A DNA stretch of 64,000 nucleotides from Mayamaea pseudoterrestris (GCA_027923505.1 BROI01000026.1:62001-126000); one strand, 5' to 3'; counted from the first letter of the stretch, positions 29,844-41,588 are shown. The notes: generated from the letters alone by a model not told the origin. A program made the numbers and translations.

Positions 29844-30404
29844 CTAGCATTTAAGATTGAAGCTTCGTCCATAGCCCAAGTCGCGAAAGACACTGCACGA
29901 AGTAACCTTTCCATTAACGACTTGCGCTTTGACTTGTCCCACCATTGTGCCTCTCCCTTCACTCTTGTTAGACTGTCCCAAACCAAACGGCAGCGGCACA
30001 GAGCTGCGACCAAATCCTCCCTTTTGAAAGGATGCATTGAATCGCAGCAGCAATGTTCCCGGTGATGGACTGCCAAAGCCTAGTACATTATTCACCTTCT
30101 GGAGCCGACCGAGCTCATTTTCGGCAGTCTTGTCTCTGCGTAGGGCCGCAACAACCACGTCAATACCCTTTTGCGCTTCCTGTTGTGATATTGGAGTTGC
30201 TGATAAAAAAGTTGTGGACTGTCTTCCTCGTTGTTGGTTGGAATGATGAGTGAGTGATGTTGAAGGCATTTGAGCGAATCGATCCGACTTTGGACTCATC
30301 CTACGAGAAGATGATAGATTTTTTGTAACGGAAAATGCAAGAGTCTGTACCATCATTAATGATAGTATCATGGACTGTATACAGCATCTCGAGGTTGGTT
30401 TCAT
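29844..30404 (-). CDS. Small plastid-targeted protein of unknown function
   Basis: 186 residues from the ATG at 30404. The longer open frame upstream has low-complexity His/Cys composition and was not used. Residues 12-27 (MILSLMMVQTLAFSVTKN) are a signal peptide with an Ala-Phe junction, then a Ser/Arg-rich transit segment, which together suggest heterokont plastid import. The mature part has EAQKGIDVVVAALRRDK, then a Gly-rich conserved block (VLGFGSPSPGTLLLRFNA, GLGQSNKSEGRGTMVGQV) and ends in CSVFRDLGYGRSFNLKC. The conserved-looking block suggests a folded domain, but I cannot name it. Confidence 0.72.
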   Translation of the reverse strand: MKPTSRCCIQSMILSLMMVQTLAFSVTKNLSSSRRMSPKSDRFAQMPSTSLTHHSNQQRGRQSTTFLSATPISQQEAQKGIDVVVAALRRDKTAENELGRLQKVNNVLGFGSPSPGTLLLRFNASFQKGGFGRSSVPLPFGLGQSNKSEGRGTMVGQVKAQVVNGKVTSCSVFRDLGYGRSFNLKC

Positions 30405-30765
30405 TGCGATAGGAAATGTTCTACGGCAATGGCAATGGAAACAATGTGGATAAAAATCTGGATGATGTTGACAGTGAATCGAATGTCGGCATATGTGTCG
30501 TTCCGGTATTGAAATGATCGAACGTAACGTACGTCGTACGACGTATGTACGAGTCATTCGACGTACTGTACCGGTACGGGTACGTTCATCGATTGCGTCC
30601 TCGTCAAGACCCTAAAGAGTGTTTTAGTTGTTTATCTTTGAGCACCATGCACCATTTTTTCTTCTTGATTGTACTACAAGTAAGAGTAAAGGTATCACAC
30701 TGCGCGTAGATACATTAGTACACCCACCGTACTCATTATCAATATGACTACATTTTGAATGACAC
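30405..30765. other. Intergenic region with a 16-bp perfect palindrome
   Basis: Upstream of the plastid-protein gene and before the tRNA. It contains a 16-bp perfect palindrome at 30530-30545 (TACGTCGTACGACGTA) inside a ~70-bp stretch dense in GTAC/CGTAC. No gene is seen. Confidence 0.6.
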
Positions 30766-30837
30766 TCCCCATTGGCGCAATGGTAGCGCGTTCGACTTCT
30801 AATCGAAAGGCTGCAAGTTCGAGTCCTGCATGGGGAA
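30766..30837 (+). tRNA. tRNA-Arg (anticodon UCU)
   Basis: 72 nt that fold into a cloverleaf. The acceptor stem TCCCCAT pairs with ATGGGGA. The D arm is GCGC-AATGGTA-GCGC. The anticodon stem TTCGA/TCGAA encloses loop CTTCTAA with anticodon TCT. The T arm is GCAAG-TTCGAGT-CCTGC with one mismatched pair. The discriminator is A. Internal A and B boxes (TGGCGCAATGG, GTTCGAGTCC) are present. No intron and no encoded CCA. Confidence 0.92.
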
Positions 30838-31281
30838 CATTTGTTTTATAGAATCAACTTCAATTTTGCTTCCTCGGCATTACAGGGTTGCTTGAAAATT
30901 CCATGATGTAAAAGCTTGAGCCACAGCTTTTGACTTTGGCTGAGCTGCTCTCCACATCATGTGGACCAACATGCTTTAGGCAAGGCACCAACACACTTTA
31001 ATTGATAAGCTTTTTCCCTCCCCTGCCACTAGTGCAGTAGCTTTATGATGTTACTAGAACTTTTTGTTGTCATGACGCTGCCACTATCAGAAAAGCAGCT
31101 TGATGATGTTATAAGGCCACACACTGACACTGTAGCAACATGCTATGGAGCTGGTGACTGTGTGGATCTTTGCCCTCCCCAACAACTGATGCTACATGTC
31201 AGCAATGGTTGATCTGCACCAATTTCACCGCATATGTGTCCCCAAGCATAGCCAAAACAGAAATCATGGAGCAAGACTAAT
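30838..31281. repeat. Diverged non-coding repeats left of the retroelement
   Basis: About 440 bp with imperfect tandem copies of a CTGCCACTA...GATGATGTTA segment (near 31020 and 31077). A block around 31110-31160 (AAGGCCACACACTG ... GGAGCTGGTGACTGTGT) recurs in altered form just right of the retroelement (38634-38680). No gene. Confidence 0.55.
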
Positions 31282-31610
31282 TGACACAATATTATTGAGT
31301 TGAGTTGACCTGCGTCTTATGACAAGATGGTTAGCTACCTGTGTTTTGTATGCATTTAATCCTGTGCAGGGTTGAGTCACACTTGTGACCGAATCCTCAC
31401 ATACATGAGTGAAATCGCTGACGATCGAGGCGTGAACCTCGACCGTGAACCCAGTGAGAACGAGAAAGAAGCGCACGAGTAGAGTAGCGAGTAACATGCA
31501 CTATTCTAGCAATTGAGTTTGTTTGTTTGCTTTACGCTGGACGAAGAGGTTGATCGCTCCTAGTCCATTGTAGTCGCTGGAATAAAGGTTCGTCTGATAT
31601 TATCGTGTCA
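31282..31610 (+). repeat. LTR copy 1 (outer 5' LTR)
   Basis: 329 bp, TG...CA ends, preceded by the CTAAT target-site repeat. It appears identical to LTR copy 2. Confidence 0.92.
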
Positions 31611-31811
31611 GATTAACAGTCTTGCTAGCTTGTCTTGACCTGAGAGAGCTGTGCGAAAGAGAGAGAGTGAAAGAATCGAGAAATTGAGAGAGAAAGAGCA
31701 GATTCCTTGCGGCGTCGTCAATCCGAATACTTGACGCGAGCGCGTAGAACAGGATCGTATAAGGCTCGACTGCATTGAGAGCGGTTGTTGTGTGAGAAAG
31801 GACTTGCGGAA

Positions 31812-32140
31812 TGACACAATATTATTGAGTTGAGTTGACCTGCGTCTTATGACAAGATGGTTAGCTACCTGTGTTTTGTATGCATTTAATCCTGTGCAGG
31901 GTTGAGTCACACTTGTGACCGAATCCTCACATACATGAGTGAAATCGCTGACGATCGAGGCGTGAACCTCGACCGTGAACCCAGTGAGAACGAGAAAGAA
32001 GCGCACGAGTAGAGTAGCGAGTAACATGCACTATTCTAGCAATTGAGTTTGTTTGTTTGCTTTACGCTGGACGAAGAGGTTGATCGCTCCTAGTCCATTG
32101 TAGTCGCTGGAATAAAGGTTCGTCTGATATTATCGTGTCA
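31812..32140 (+). repeat. LTR copy 2 (inner 5' LTR)
   Basis: 329 bp, TG...CA ends. Separated from copy 1 by a 201-bp leader that is repeated directly after this LTR (32141-32341), so the tandem unit is 530 bp. Confidence 0.92.
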
Positions 32141-35100
32141 GATTAACAGTCTTGCTAGCTTGTCTTGACCTGAGAGAGCTGTGCGAAAGAGAGAGAGTGA
32201 AAGAATCGAGAAATTGAGAGAGAAAGAGCAGATTCCTTGCGGCGTCGTCAATCCGAATACTTGACGCGAGCGCGTAGAACAGGATCGTATAAGGCTCGAC
32301 TGCATTGAGAGCGGTTGTTGTGTGAGAAAGGACTTGCGGAAAGCGAGGTATTCACTATCATGGTTTCGGTTACTGCGGAGGCTTTGCAAGCGCTCTGCGT
32401 GAACGTTTTCGGACAAGACATCCAAGAAGCGTTCTTGTTTTGGAATGTAACCACCACTACCCAGATGTTGAGATTGACCAAGGAGCAACTTGAAGCCCCC
32501 TACTGGGTCGACAGAGCCGCCATCCCACAAGGCGTTGGCCAACCTGAAGGCGCGCAACCCGACGATGCGCAGCCGGGCGACGAGCCGGCCGAAGAACCGG
32601 CCGAAGGACAAGCAGCCGCCGCCCCAGCACGATACGAAACACGTCTACCACCAGTCGACGTGAACCTTATCCTCGATGCATGCGAATGGTTTAACATGCA
32701 CGACGGAGCCCCGAACACCAAGAAGTGGGCGGAACTTGATTTAGGCAAGCTCGAGCGATTCCAAGAAAGACTCGCCGAACAAGAAATCGGTCGAAAGCGT
32801 GAAGAAGGGTACTATATCCTCGAGTCCAAGAGGGCGCAAGCCGAGCTACTTGCCAAGCAACTCGAAAATGAGAATATGAAGGCTGAGAAGGCCGAAAAGG
32901 AAGCAGATGCCAAGGGTCGTTTCTCGAACATCAAGACGAAGCGAGATTACAAGGACTACAAAACGTTCCAGCATCCCCACGGGTGGTTGAGTTGGAGCGC
33001 GTCTACCAAGGCAATCGCCAAGCTCCATGGCTGTTCTAACGTGCTCGACAGCAAGTACGTACCAGTCACGGAAGAAGAGAAGGAAGAGTTCAAGGAGCAG
33101 CAAATCTTCATGTACACTGCGTTTCGCAATTGTCTCGAAGTACCTGGATACCAATCGCTCCTAATGAAGTACGCTGACGAGTCTGACGCTCAGAGCGTCT
33201 ATCGCGATCTCGCGACCAAGTTTGGTTCCGGCGAGTTAGCTACCATCCAAGCGAACGAACTGCAAGCCAAGCTTGCGACGATTCGCCTAGATTCGACCTG
33301 GACGAAAGGACACTACAAGTTCCTAAACTACATCGAACAGCTCATGAAGAATCTCGAAGAGTTCCGTCCTGGAGTGACGGATGACAAGAAGAAGTACTAC
33401 TGGCTCCGAGCTGCAGTGGAAGGCGACGAAGAATTCGGCCCCACGTGCACGACATTCGACCAGCACTTGACATTTGAACGACGACGCATCATCAGTGCGG
33501 GCGGTGACCCAGATGCCGTCGTGACGGAAGATTATGACTATCTTTTCGACATGTTGTCGCAGCAGGCTTTGCGCATCGACAACAAGAACGCCAAGTTGAA
33601 TAAGGGCAAGAAGAACGCCGACCGCCAAGCGAACAACGCGAACACTACCGGCCAAGGACGTGGCAACGGACGCGGTTCCGGCCGTGGTGGAGGACGCGGC
33701 GGCCAAGGCGGACGCGGCGCTGGACGAGACGGTGGACGTGGCACCCAAGCGGGCCGCGGTTCCGGAGGACGAGGCTCTTCCGCGCCACTACCAGCAGCCG
33801 GCACGCAAGCGCATCGGGAGCGATTCCCTGGTGATTATCTGAACTTTGAACAGTTGTTGCAGGCCCCCTGGTCGTACATGTCGTACGAACGACTCGGCCG
33901 ACTTAACGAGGACGAATACGCTCAGCTCATGGCTCGACGCGAAGCCGTCCCAAGACCCGCCACAACAAGACGCGCGAACAACGGCAACCGCGCGAATAAC
34001 CAGCAGTCACAAGCGGCTGCCTCGGTGCCTGGTACAATCTTGTATCAGAATGACGCTGTCTCGATCGCCCCGACGACAGCCACTCAAGGTGCACCGGATG
34101 ACATGATTAGATCTTTCCTTGCGAACGCCGCGTCGTCTCGCACTCAAGCTGCGAATAACACCCAGCAAGAGTTTATGGGAAGCGACGGCCGTCGGTACCG
34201 CGCAATGGTATCGGTGCGCTACACTGTGAATCGAGCTCGCAGCAACGAGACCCGCCAAGGATCGCTGATTGACGGCGGTGCGAACGGTGGACTCGCTGGA
34301 AGCGATATGAGAATCTTGAGTACTACCAACCACACGTGTAACGTGACAGGTTTGAGCGACCACACGGTTCGCGACCTCCAAGTCGGAACTGGCGTCGCAT
34401 TGATTGAGACTCGGACTGGACCCATTATCGGTCAGTTCAACCAGTATGCTTTGTACGACGGTGCTGAATCCATTCATGCTCCATCGCAGCTTCGTTCGTT
34501 CGGCCATCTGATCGACGACGTCGCTCGCTCCCAGAACGGAGCACAAGCCATTGTCACCAGTTGTGGCAAGACCATCCCCTTGGCGATCCGTGACGGCTTG
34601 CCTCGTATGGATATGCGTCCGCCGACGGACGCAGAGTTGGAAATGTATCCGACGGTCATTTTCTCTGCGGACACCCTTTGGGATCCGGCGGAGCTGGATA
34701 ATGAATGGAACGAAGAAGAACTTGAGTTTAATCGTCGCTTCGACGAATTGGAAGAAGCCCACGGTTTCGTCGACGCCCGCATGGATGACTTCGGCGACGC
34801 CACCTACCGGAACAACATGAACTCAGTGGAACGTGTGGTGCAGTATGTCGATCGCAATCAGGCTGATACGACGCGCCAAGCCAATGCACGACGCATAATG
34901 CCACAAGAACCTGACTACCAAGCGCTTCGACCCTACCTTGGCTACACCACTCACTTGAACGAGTCAAGCGCACCATTAAGAATACGACACAGCTTTTCCG
35001 TGCATCGGCACACACCCCATTTCGCCAACACTTTAAGTCGCGATTCCCTGCCGCCAATGTGGTTCGTTTCCATGACGATACGGCGACAGATACCTGGTTT

Positions 35101-38100
35101 TCCAAGGAACCCGCCTTTAACGACGGAATCCGCGGCCATGGCGGATGCAAGATGATGCAACTGTTCGTCGGCAAGAAGAGCTTGCTGACGAGGGGATACC
35201 CACTGAGAACCGAGAGTGACATGCCCATGGCGCTCGAAGACTTCATTCGAGACATTGGCGCTCCCGACTTGCTCATTAGCGATAACTCGCGAGTGCAGCT
35301 CGGGAAGCAAGTTGAAACCTTGTTGCGATTCTACGCGATTCGTGACCAACAGAGCGAGCCCGGATACCAGAACCAGAACCCTGCCGAGCGTCGCATCCAA
35401 GAAGTCAAGTCATCAGTCCAGAACATCATGAACCGTACGGGCGCACCCGCTGGAGCCTGGCTCCTATGCGCGCTGTACGTAATCGCCTTATTCAACAATC
35501 TGGCGACCGAGTCCCTCAACTGGAAGACCCCTACTGAAGCCGCCTTCAACCGAGTACCCGACATTTCGCCGTTCCTGCAGTTCAAGTTCTGGGAACGAGT
35601 CCTGTACGAAGCTGGAGCCGACGAGCCGCCGACATTTCCTCACACCAAGGAAGCAGCAGGACGCTGGGTCGGCATTGCAGAGAACAAGGGTGACATCCTC
35701 ACGTACCAAGTTCGATCCGATCGGACTGGAATGGTTGTCGTCCGATCCAACGTTCGTCCCTTCTCCGAAGGACGTAACCTACGCGCTGAAGCCGAAAGCG
35801 CCCCTGAACCCGAGTCCGAACGACCACTGTTCGCGGAACCTGTCTTTGACGCGCGCCCTGCGCGTGAACGAGTCCAAGTCGAAACTGTCGACGAGTTTGA
35901 CGATGAGTATGACCTAGTCGGTCCGGTGTTTGAACACGACCTTACACCGACCCCAGCGCCTGATTCTGGGGGAACCGTGGATGAAGACGCATTCACGTTG
36001 GAAAGCGCTGCCGAGTTAGCCGGTTTGGATCCCGACGGACCCATGCCGTCCTTTACTCCGGCTGAACTGATGGGACGCACTGTCCTTCTTGACGAGGAAG
36101 ACGGCTCCACGCGACGTTACAAGGTTATCGAGCAACTGAACGATCGCGATGAAGCCAACCACAAGATCATCAAGTTCCGATTGAGTCTCGGCGACGGCGA
36201 CGTCGACGAGCTTATTACCTACAACGAACTAGCCGACCTGTGCGAGCGGCAAGATTCTTTACGACTGGGGGACGATGACAACGACGACCAGTACTACAAG
36301 TTTGATTTCATCGACGGACATGAAGGTCCACTGACACAAGCCGACGCTACGTATCGCGGCTCATCCTACAACTTGCTCATCCAATGGGCAAATGGCGAGA
36401 AGACCTGGGAGCCACTCGCATTGATTATCAAGTCCGACCCTGTTACCGTTGCCGAGTACGGCAAGCGCAAGGGTATGCTGGACAAGGATGGATGGAAGCG
36501 CTTGAAGCGCATGGCAGGACGCACGAAACTGTTTAACCGCATGTGCAAGGCTGCAAAGAAGAACCGTGTCCAAGAAGCGCGTTTCAAGTTTGGCGTTCAA
36601 GTTCCTAATACCTGGAAGGAAGCGAACCGCCTCGACGCTGCTAATGGGAACACCCTGTGGGCTGACGCTGTCAAGACTGAGATGGAGCAGCTACACGAGT
36701 ACGACACTTTCATCGACAAGGGCATCGGTGCCTTCATGGAAAGTGACTGGAAGCGCATCAACGCGCATCTTGTTTTCGACTGCAAGAACGACCTACGACG
36801 TAAGGCTCGACTCGTCGCCGGGGGACATTTGACCGCTCCGCCCAAGGACTCCGCCTACTCCGGCGTTGTATCTATGCGAAGCATTCGAACCATAGCACTG
36901 TTAGCTGAACTGAACGACCTCAAGTTTTGGGCTGCCGATGTCGGTAACGCCTACCTCGAGGCCAAGACCAAGGAAAAGGTCTACATTGTTGCCGGTCCCG
37001 AGTTTGGACCATTGGAAGGCCATACCTTGGTCATCTACAAGGCACTATACGGATTGCGCACTTCTGGCGCGCGTTGGCATGAGCACTTTGCCGACACACT
37101 CCGCGACATTGGATTCTACCCAAGTTACGCGGACCCTGACGTCTGGATGAAAGACTGTGGCACTCACTACGAGTACGTCGGCGTGTTCGTCGACGATCTG
37201 GCTATGGCCATGAAGGATCCACAAGCCTTCACGGACCTCCTCAAGGACAAGTACAAGTACAAGTTGAAGGGCGTCGGCGACATCAAGTATCACCTTGGAG
37301 CCGACTTCTATCGTGACCCCGATGGAACCCTCTGCATGAGCGCGAAGACCTACGTCGGTCGCATGCTCAAGAACTACGAGACCATGTTTGGCGAGAAGCC
37401 ACGCAAGCGCAAGTCACCGCTTGACGACGGGGACCACCCCGAACTTGACCTAACCGAAGAGCTGGATGCCCGTGGCATTCAACAGTACCAGTCTCTTATC
37501 GGTGCCCTCCAGTGGGCAGTGACCCTATGTCGACTTGACATTCATTGTGCCGTAATGACACTTGGCCGATTCCGCTGCGCCCCGCGCCGCGGACACCTGG
37601 ACCGAGCCAAGCGAGTCTGCGGTTACCTAGCTGAGTACCCTGATGCGGCGATTCGTTTCCGGACGAAGATCGTCGATCACGGGGAACCTACCAAGTATGA
37701 TTGGTTGCAATCGGTCTACGGCAACTCAAGCGAAGAGCTTCCGTGGAACATGCCGATCCCGAAGGGCAAGCCTGTGCAACTAACTACCTTTATGGACGCG
37801 AACCTGTACCATGATTACACTACTGGACGTTCCGCAATGGGAGTCCTGCATTTCCTGAACCAGACGCCCGTCGAATGGTTCTGCAAGCGTCAGAATACTG
37901 TCGAGACTGCAACGTACGGATCCGAGTTCGTCGTCGCCAAGACCGCGACGGAACAGATTATGGATTTCCGATACTCCCTACGCATGTTGGGAGTTCCTTT
38001 GAGTGGACCAGCCTGGATGTTCGGCGACAACGAAAGTGTCAAGAAGTCGTCAACGATCCCGCACTCCACACTTTCTAAGCGACACAATGCGCTCGCCTAC

Positions 38101-38288
38101 CACCGAGTTCGCGAGGCCATTGCAAGCAATGTTCTGTACTTTGAGCACATCTTCGGCAAGCAGAACGTCGCCGACGTTCTTACCAAGTTCTTGCCGCATG
38201 CCACGTTCCGACCCCTGATCATTCCGATTCTTTTCTGGAAGGGTGATACGGCAAACCGATCGTTGTCACAAGCCTAGATCAAGGGGGA

Positions 38289-38617
38289 TGACACAATATT
38301 ATTGAGTTGAGTTGACCTGCGTCTTATGACAAGACGGTTAGCTACCTGTGTTTTGTATGCATTTAATCCTGTGCAGGGTTGAGTCACACTTGTGACCGAA
38401 TCCTCACATACATGAGTGAAATCGCTGACGATCGAGGCGTGAACCTCGACCGTGAACCCAGTGAGAACGAGAAAGAAGCGCACGAGTAGAGTAGCGAGTA
38501 ACATGCACTATTCTAGCAATTGAGTTTGTTTGTTTGCTTTACGCTGGACGAAGAGGTTGATCGCTCCGAGTCCATTGTAGTCGCTGGAATAAAGGTTCGT
38601 CTGATATTATCGTGTCA
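38289..38617 (+). repeat. LTR copy 3 (3' LTR)
   Basis: 329 bp, TG...CA ends, followed by CTAAT. It differs from the two 5' copies at about two positions and is preceded by a short purine-rich tract. Confidence 0.92.
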
Positions 38618-38622
38618 CTAAT

Positions 38623-39441
38623 GGGGTAGTCTATGAAGGCCATACACTGTAGCACCATGGAGCTGGTTACTGTGTAAATGTCTGTCTAATCACATTGCAG
38701 TCTACCAAAGGACCAACCAGTCAACAATTCCTGTAGCGCCCCTGAAATAAGAATGTTAACGCCATTCTGGTGTGATTTGGGCACTTACAGGGCTTGCTAT
38801 AGGGGCGTTTGAATGTCACGGCATCTGTGGGCTGAGACTGGTGACAAGTTGTCACCAAATACATTGCCATCCCCTGAGACACCAGCCAAGCCTACCATAA
38901 CAGGGCTTGCTGTAGGGGCGTTAGAATGTCACAGCATCTGCGGGCTGAGACTGGTGACAAGTTGTCACCAAATACATTGCCATCCCCTGAGATACCAGCC
39001 AAGCCTACCATCTTGTAGCGCATCCTGAATATTGATGTTGGCACCATTCTGGTGTATATTGGGCACCTACAGGGCTTGCTGTAGGGGCGTTTGAATGTCA
39101 CAGCATCTGTGGGCTGAGACTGGTGACAAGTTGTCACCAAAAACATTGCAATCCCCTGAGACACCAGCCAAGCCTACCATTGTGTAGCGCAGCCTGAATA
39201 AGGATGTTGGCACCATTCTGGTGTGATTTGGGTGTATACATGGCTTGCTTTAGAAGCCTTTAACTGTCAAGGTATCTGCTGGCTAAGACTGGTGACAAGT
39301 TATCTCTAATCACATTGCAGTCCACAGACACACCAGCCAGTCAGCTTATCTTGTAGCGCTCCTGAAATAAGGATGTTGCCACTATCCTGGTGTTCTTGTA
39401 GCGCTCCTGAAATAAGGATGTTGCCACTATCCTGGTGTCTA
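38623..39441. repeat. Non-coding tandem satellite (~170-bp unit) with a 45-bp sub-duplication
   Basis: Units beginning near 38788, 38900, 39070 and 39240 contain CAGGGCTTGCTGTAGGGGCG, GACTGGTGACAAGTTGTCAC and CACCATTCTGGTGT. Full units are ~170 bp and the first interval is shortened. The array ends with two direct 45-bp copies (39350-39394, 39395-39439) starting CTTGTAGCGCTCCTGAAATA. No open frame follows the period. Confidence 0.85.
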
Positions 39442-39647
39442 TGGTTCATGGGCATGGTTCTAAGTATGAACTCGCGAAAATGCTGCCGACTCAGTGGTAC
39501 TTCTGAAGATGTCGTAGCGGTGATAGTTGATTGCGTTCGACGTGATTCGACCATGGCAATTGCACTCCTATCTGGAAGGAGCCGCTTTTTCCCTGGTACA
39601 CAAAATACTTGAGATCCGATAGGTCGCACGGCAATACCTTGATTCGA

Positions 39648-41450
39648 ATGATTAAGACGTTAATGATGACGTCGACGAGTAGTAATCATGCTGAAGGACA
39701 CGAGGAACGAGAGTTTCTAGACGCTCAAGAAACCATGCAAGACGTTGAAAATGCGCAGCAGGAGGAGCAGCAATCACTTCCGTCAGAATCATCTTCATGG
39801 AGGCGCCTGCTCTTTCCCTTTTCGTCGCCAGCCGCAGCTGCGGCGCGCGAGCAAGCAAATAACTCTCCTACGCCTACGCCTGCTGCTGCTTCACACTCAA
39901 ATTCACAGTCACTCCATACAACGCCTCTTCGCGACAATAGCTTGTCTCGCAGTGAAAGTAAGCGTTCGCCACCGGAGACGCAGGAATTCATCGTTTGGAA
40001 CTCGACGCCGGCGCCCGACGAATCAACGACGATTGGCGAGTCGCTGTCGACGCCGTTGCTGCAATTTACGCCGTCGCAGCAATTGCTCTTTCATAGCGAT
40101 GTTTTGAATGACGATGCAGACAACAATCAAAATCATAATCAATTACTTGATCATGATGCAGATGGAGTCGATTTGCTTGCTCCGCCTCCAACGAGTTTGC
40201 GTCGCCAGCGAAGCTCGTGGAGTCGACGAAGCAATCGAAGGCCGACGCTGAATGGCTTGAATTGGTTGAACGTTTTGGCCTTTAGTCTCCATGCCGCAGT
40301 CTTTGTTTGGACTACGGTTGTATACTGGCAAAAGCATTATCATCAAGATAGCGACGACAATCACCATGCACCAATTCAAAAGCAACGTCTTCCACTATTG
40401 ACACCAGCATCATGGTATTTTTGGTACGCCACAAAGTTTCCCATGATTGGCTTGCAGGCTGCCTTTTGCTTGGCGCAGTTGCTACCCATGTATCGCAATC
40501 GATCCGTCATTCAGTCGGGACGAGATGGCGGCGTTGGCGTTTCCTTTGCACAAGTTTGTGTACTTCAATTGGTGGCGACAATTTGCTGGAGCTTGACCAT
40601 GAACATGCAACTTGTTCATATGGAATCGCAACAGTCGGTTATGAATGAATTTACGGTGGACGACTTGCTGGACGATGTCAGCGAACAACCCGATTTGGAG
40701 CAAATTGTGCAGCATCCTTGGGGGTGGCGCGCGTTAATGCTTGTTCAAACGACTGCCACGGCCTTGACTCTAATGGTCATGGCGGCCCTTTGGATGCGAC
40801 GAAGTTCCTCGTCTATCATGGCATCATCGTCTGGATCATCATTTTGTGGCATTGTGCGACGCGTAGTGGACCATGTCGCATTGGAGTTGCCCTTTTCGTG
40901 GCTGCTCGGAGCTTGTTGTGTGGAACTGGTGCATTTGCTAGCGGTGCTAGTCTTGCAATGGGAGACTCCGTTTGAACCACGCTTCTATGGTGCTTGGCCA
41001 AGGGCAATGGATTACACTGGACTGGCGTGGCTACTACCAGTGGCGTTGCTTTGTCTGCTGGGTTGGCGACCAGGAGCGGGCAGTGCCAGTGGCGAGAGTC
41101 CAGACGATCATGTCATGAACGCCATTCTCATGCAGCAATCATCGTCCGCAGCATCACCAACGCCGGCCTGGCGACCCGACTTTTGCGTGCCGGCAGTAAT
41201 TTTGGTGGCATATGTGAGCATTTCCACGCGATTGGAAGAGTTGCAGCGACTCAAGCTGGAAGGAGACGAGGATGCAGCATCGGCGATTCACTTTTACGGT
41301 GGGACGGACGTCGTTGAGTCATTTGTAATAGTCAGCTTTGTGTTGACTGGCACTGTTGGTGTAGTATGGATCTTGGCGCTGATTGTTTGGTTGTCGAGGC
41401 AGTTTTGCACCATTCGTGTCGTACAGGTCGTGCTCGAGGATGATTATTAA
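39648..41450 (+). CDS. Unknown multi-pass membrane protein
   Basis: About 600 residues from the ATG at 39648 (others at 39663 and 39666). The first ~200 residues are cytosolic-looking, Gln/Ser/Asn-rich and acidic. Eight hydrophobic segments follow, including WLNVLAFSLHAAVFVWTTVV, FPMIGLQAAFCLAQLLPMY, VCVLQLVATICWSLTMNMQ, LVQTTATALTLMVMAALWM, FSWLLGACCVELVHLLAVLV, LAWLLPVALLCLLG, FCVPAVILVAYVSI and VSFVLTGTVGVVWILALIVW. Seven or eight membrane spans are likely. I do not recognise transporter or receptor motifs. The gene starts directly after the satellite, so part of the satellite may serve as its promoter. Confidence 0.72.
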   Translation: MIKTLMMTSTSSNHAEGHEEREFLDAQETMQDVENAQQEEQQSLPSESSSWRRLLFPFSSPAAAAAREQANNSPTPTPAAASHSNSQSLHTTPLRDNSLSRSESKRSPPETQEFIVWNSTPAPDESTTIGESLSTPLLQFTPSQQLLFHSDVLNDDADNNQNHNQLLDHDADGVDLLAPPPTSLRRQRSSWSRRSNRRPTLNGLNWLNVLAFSLHAAVFVWTTVVYWQKHYHQDSDDNHHAPIQKQRLPLLTPASWYFWYATKFPMIGLQAAFCLAQLLPMYRNRSVIQSGRDGGVGVSFAQVCVLQLVATICWSLTMNMQLVHMESQQSVMNEFTVDDLLDDVSEQPDLEQIVQHPWGWRALMLVQTTATALTLMVMAALWMRRSSSSIMASSSGSSFCGIVRRVVDHVALELPFSWLLGACCVELVHLLAVLVLQWETPFEPRFYGAWPRAMDYTGLAWLLPVALLCLLGWRPGAGSASGESPDDHVMNAILMQQSSSAASPTPAWRPDFCVPAVILVAYVSISTRLEELQRLKLEGDEDAASAIHFYGGTDVVESFVIVSFVLTGTVGVVWILALIVWLSRQFCTIRVVQVVLEDDY

Positions 41451-41588
41451 AAGTTGATGGCAAAACGGCAATACCAAAATTGTTCATGGAACAAAGTTAA
41501 TTATATATACGAGTAAAACAATAGCATATAATAGTTGCTACTATGTATATCCAGTCTGTCAAAAACGGCAATGCTTTTGCACCTGATA

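Larger units (their letters stand above)
31282..38617 (+). mobile_element. Copia-type LTR retrotransposon with an extra 5' LTR plus leader
   Basis: A virus-like LTR element flanked by the 5-bp target-site repeat CTAAT (31277-31281 and 38618-38622). It has three 329-bp LTRs. The 5' LTR and the 201-bp leader behind it occur twice in tandem. The internal region runs in Copia order: gag (from ~32360, with an Arg/Gly-rich stretch near 33650-33780), protease (DGGA core near 34270), integrase (~34950-35650), a chromodomain-like segment (~36310-36470, WANGEKTWEP), reverse transcriptase (~36600-37500, FVDD box) and RNase H (~37750-38270). A purine-rich tract precedes the last LTR. LTRs differ by only about two bases in 329, so the insertion is young. 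The element looks nearly whole, with at most about one break in its coding part unless the family uses frameshifting there. Confidence 0.93.
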
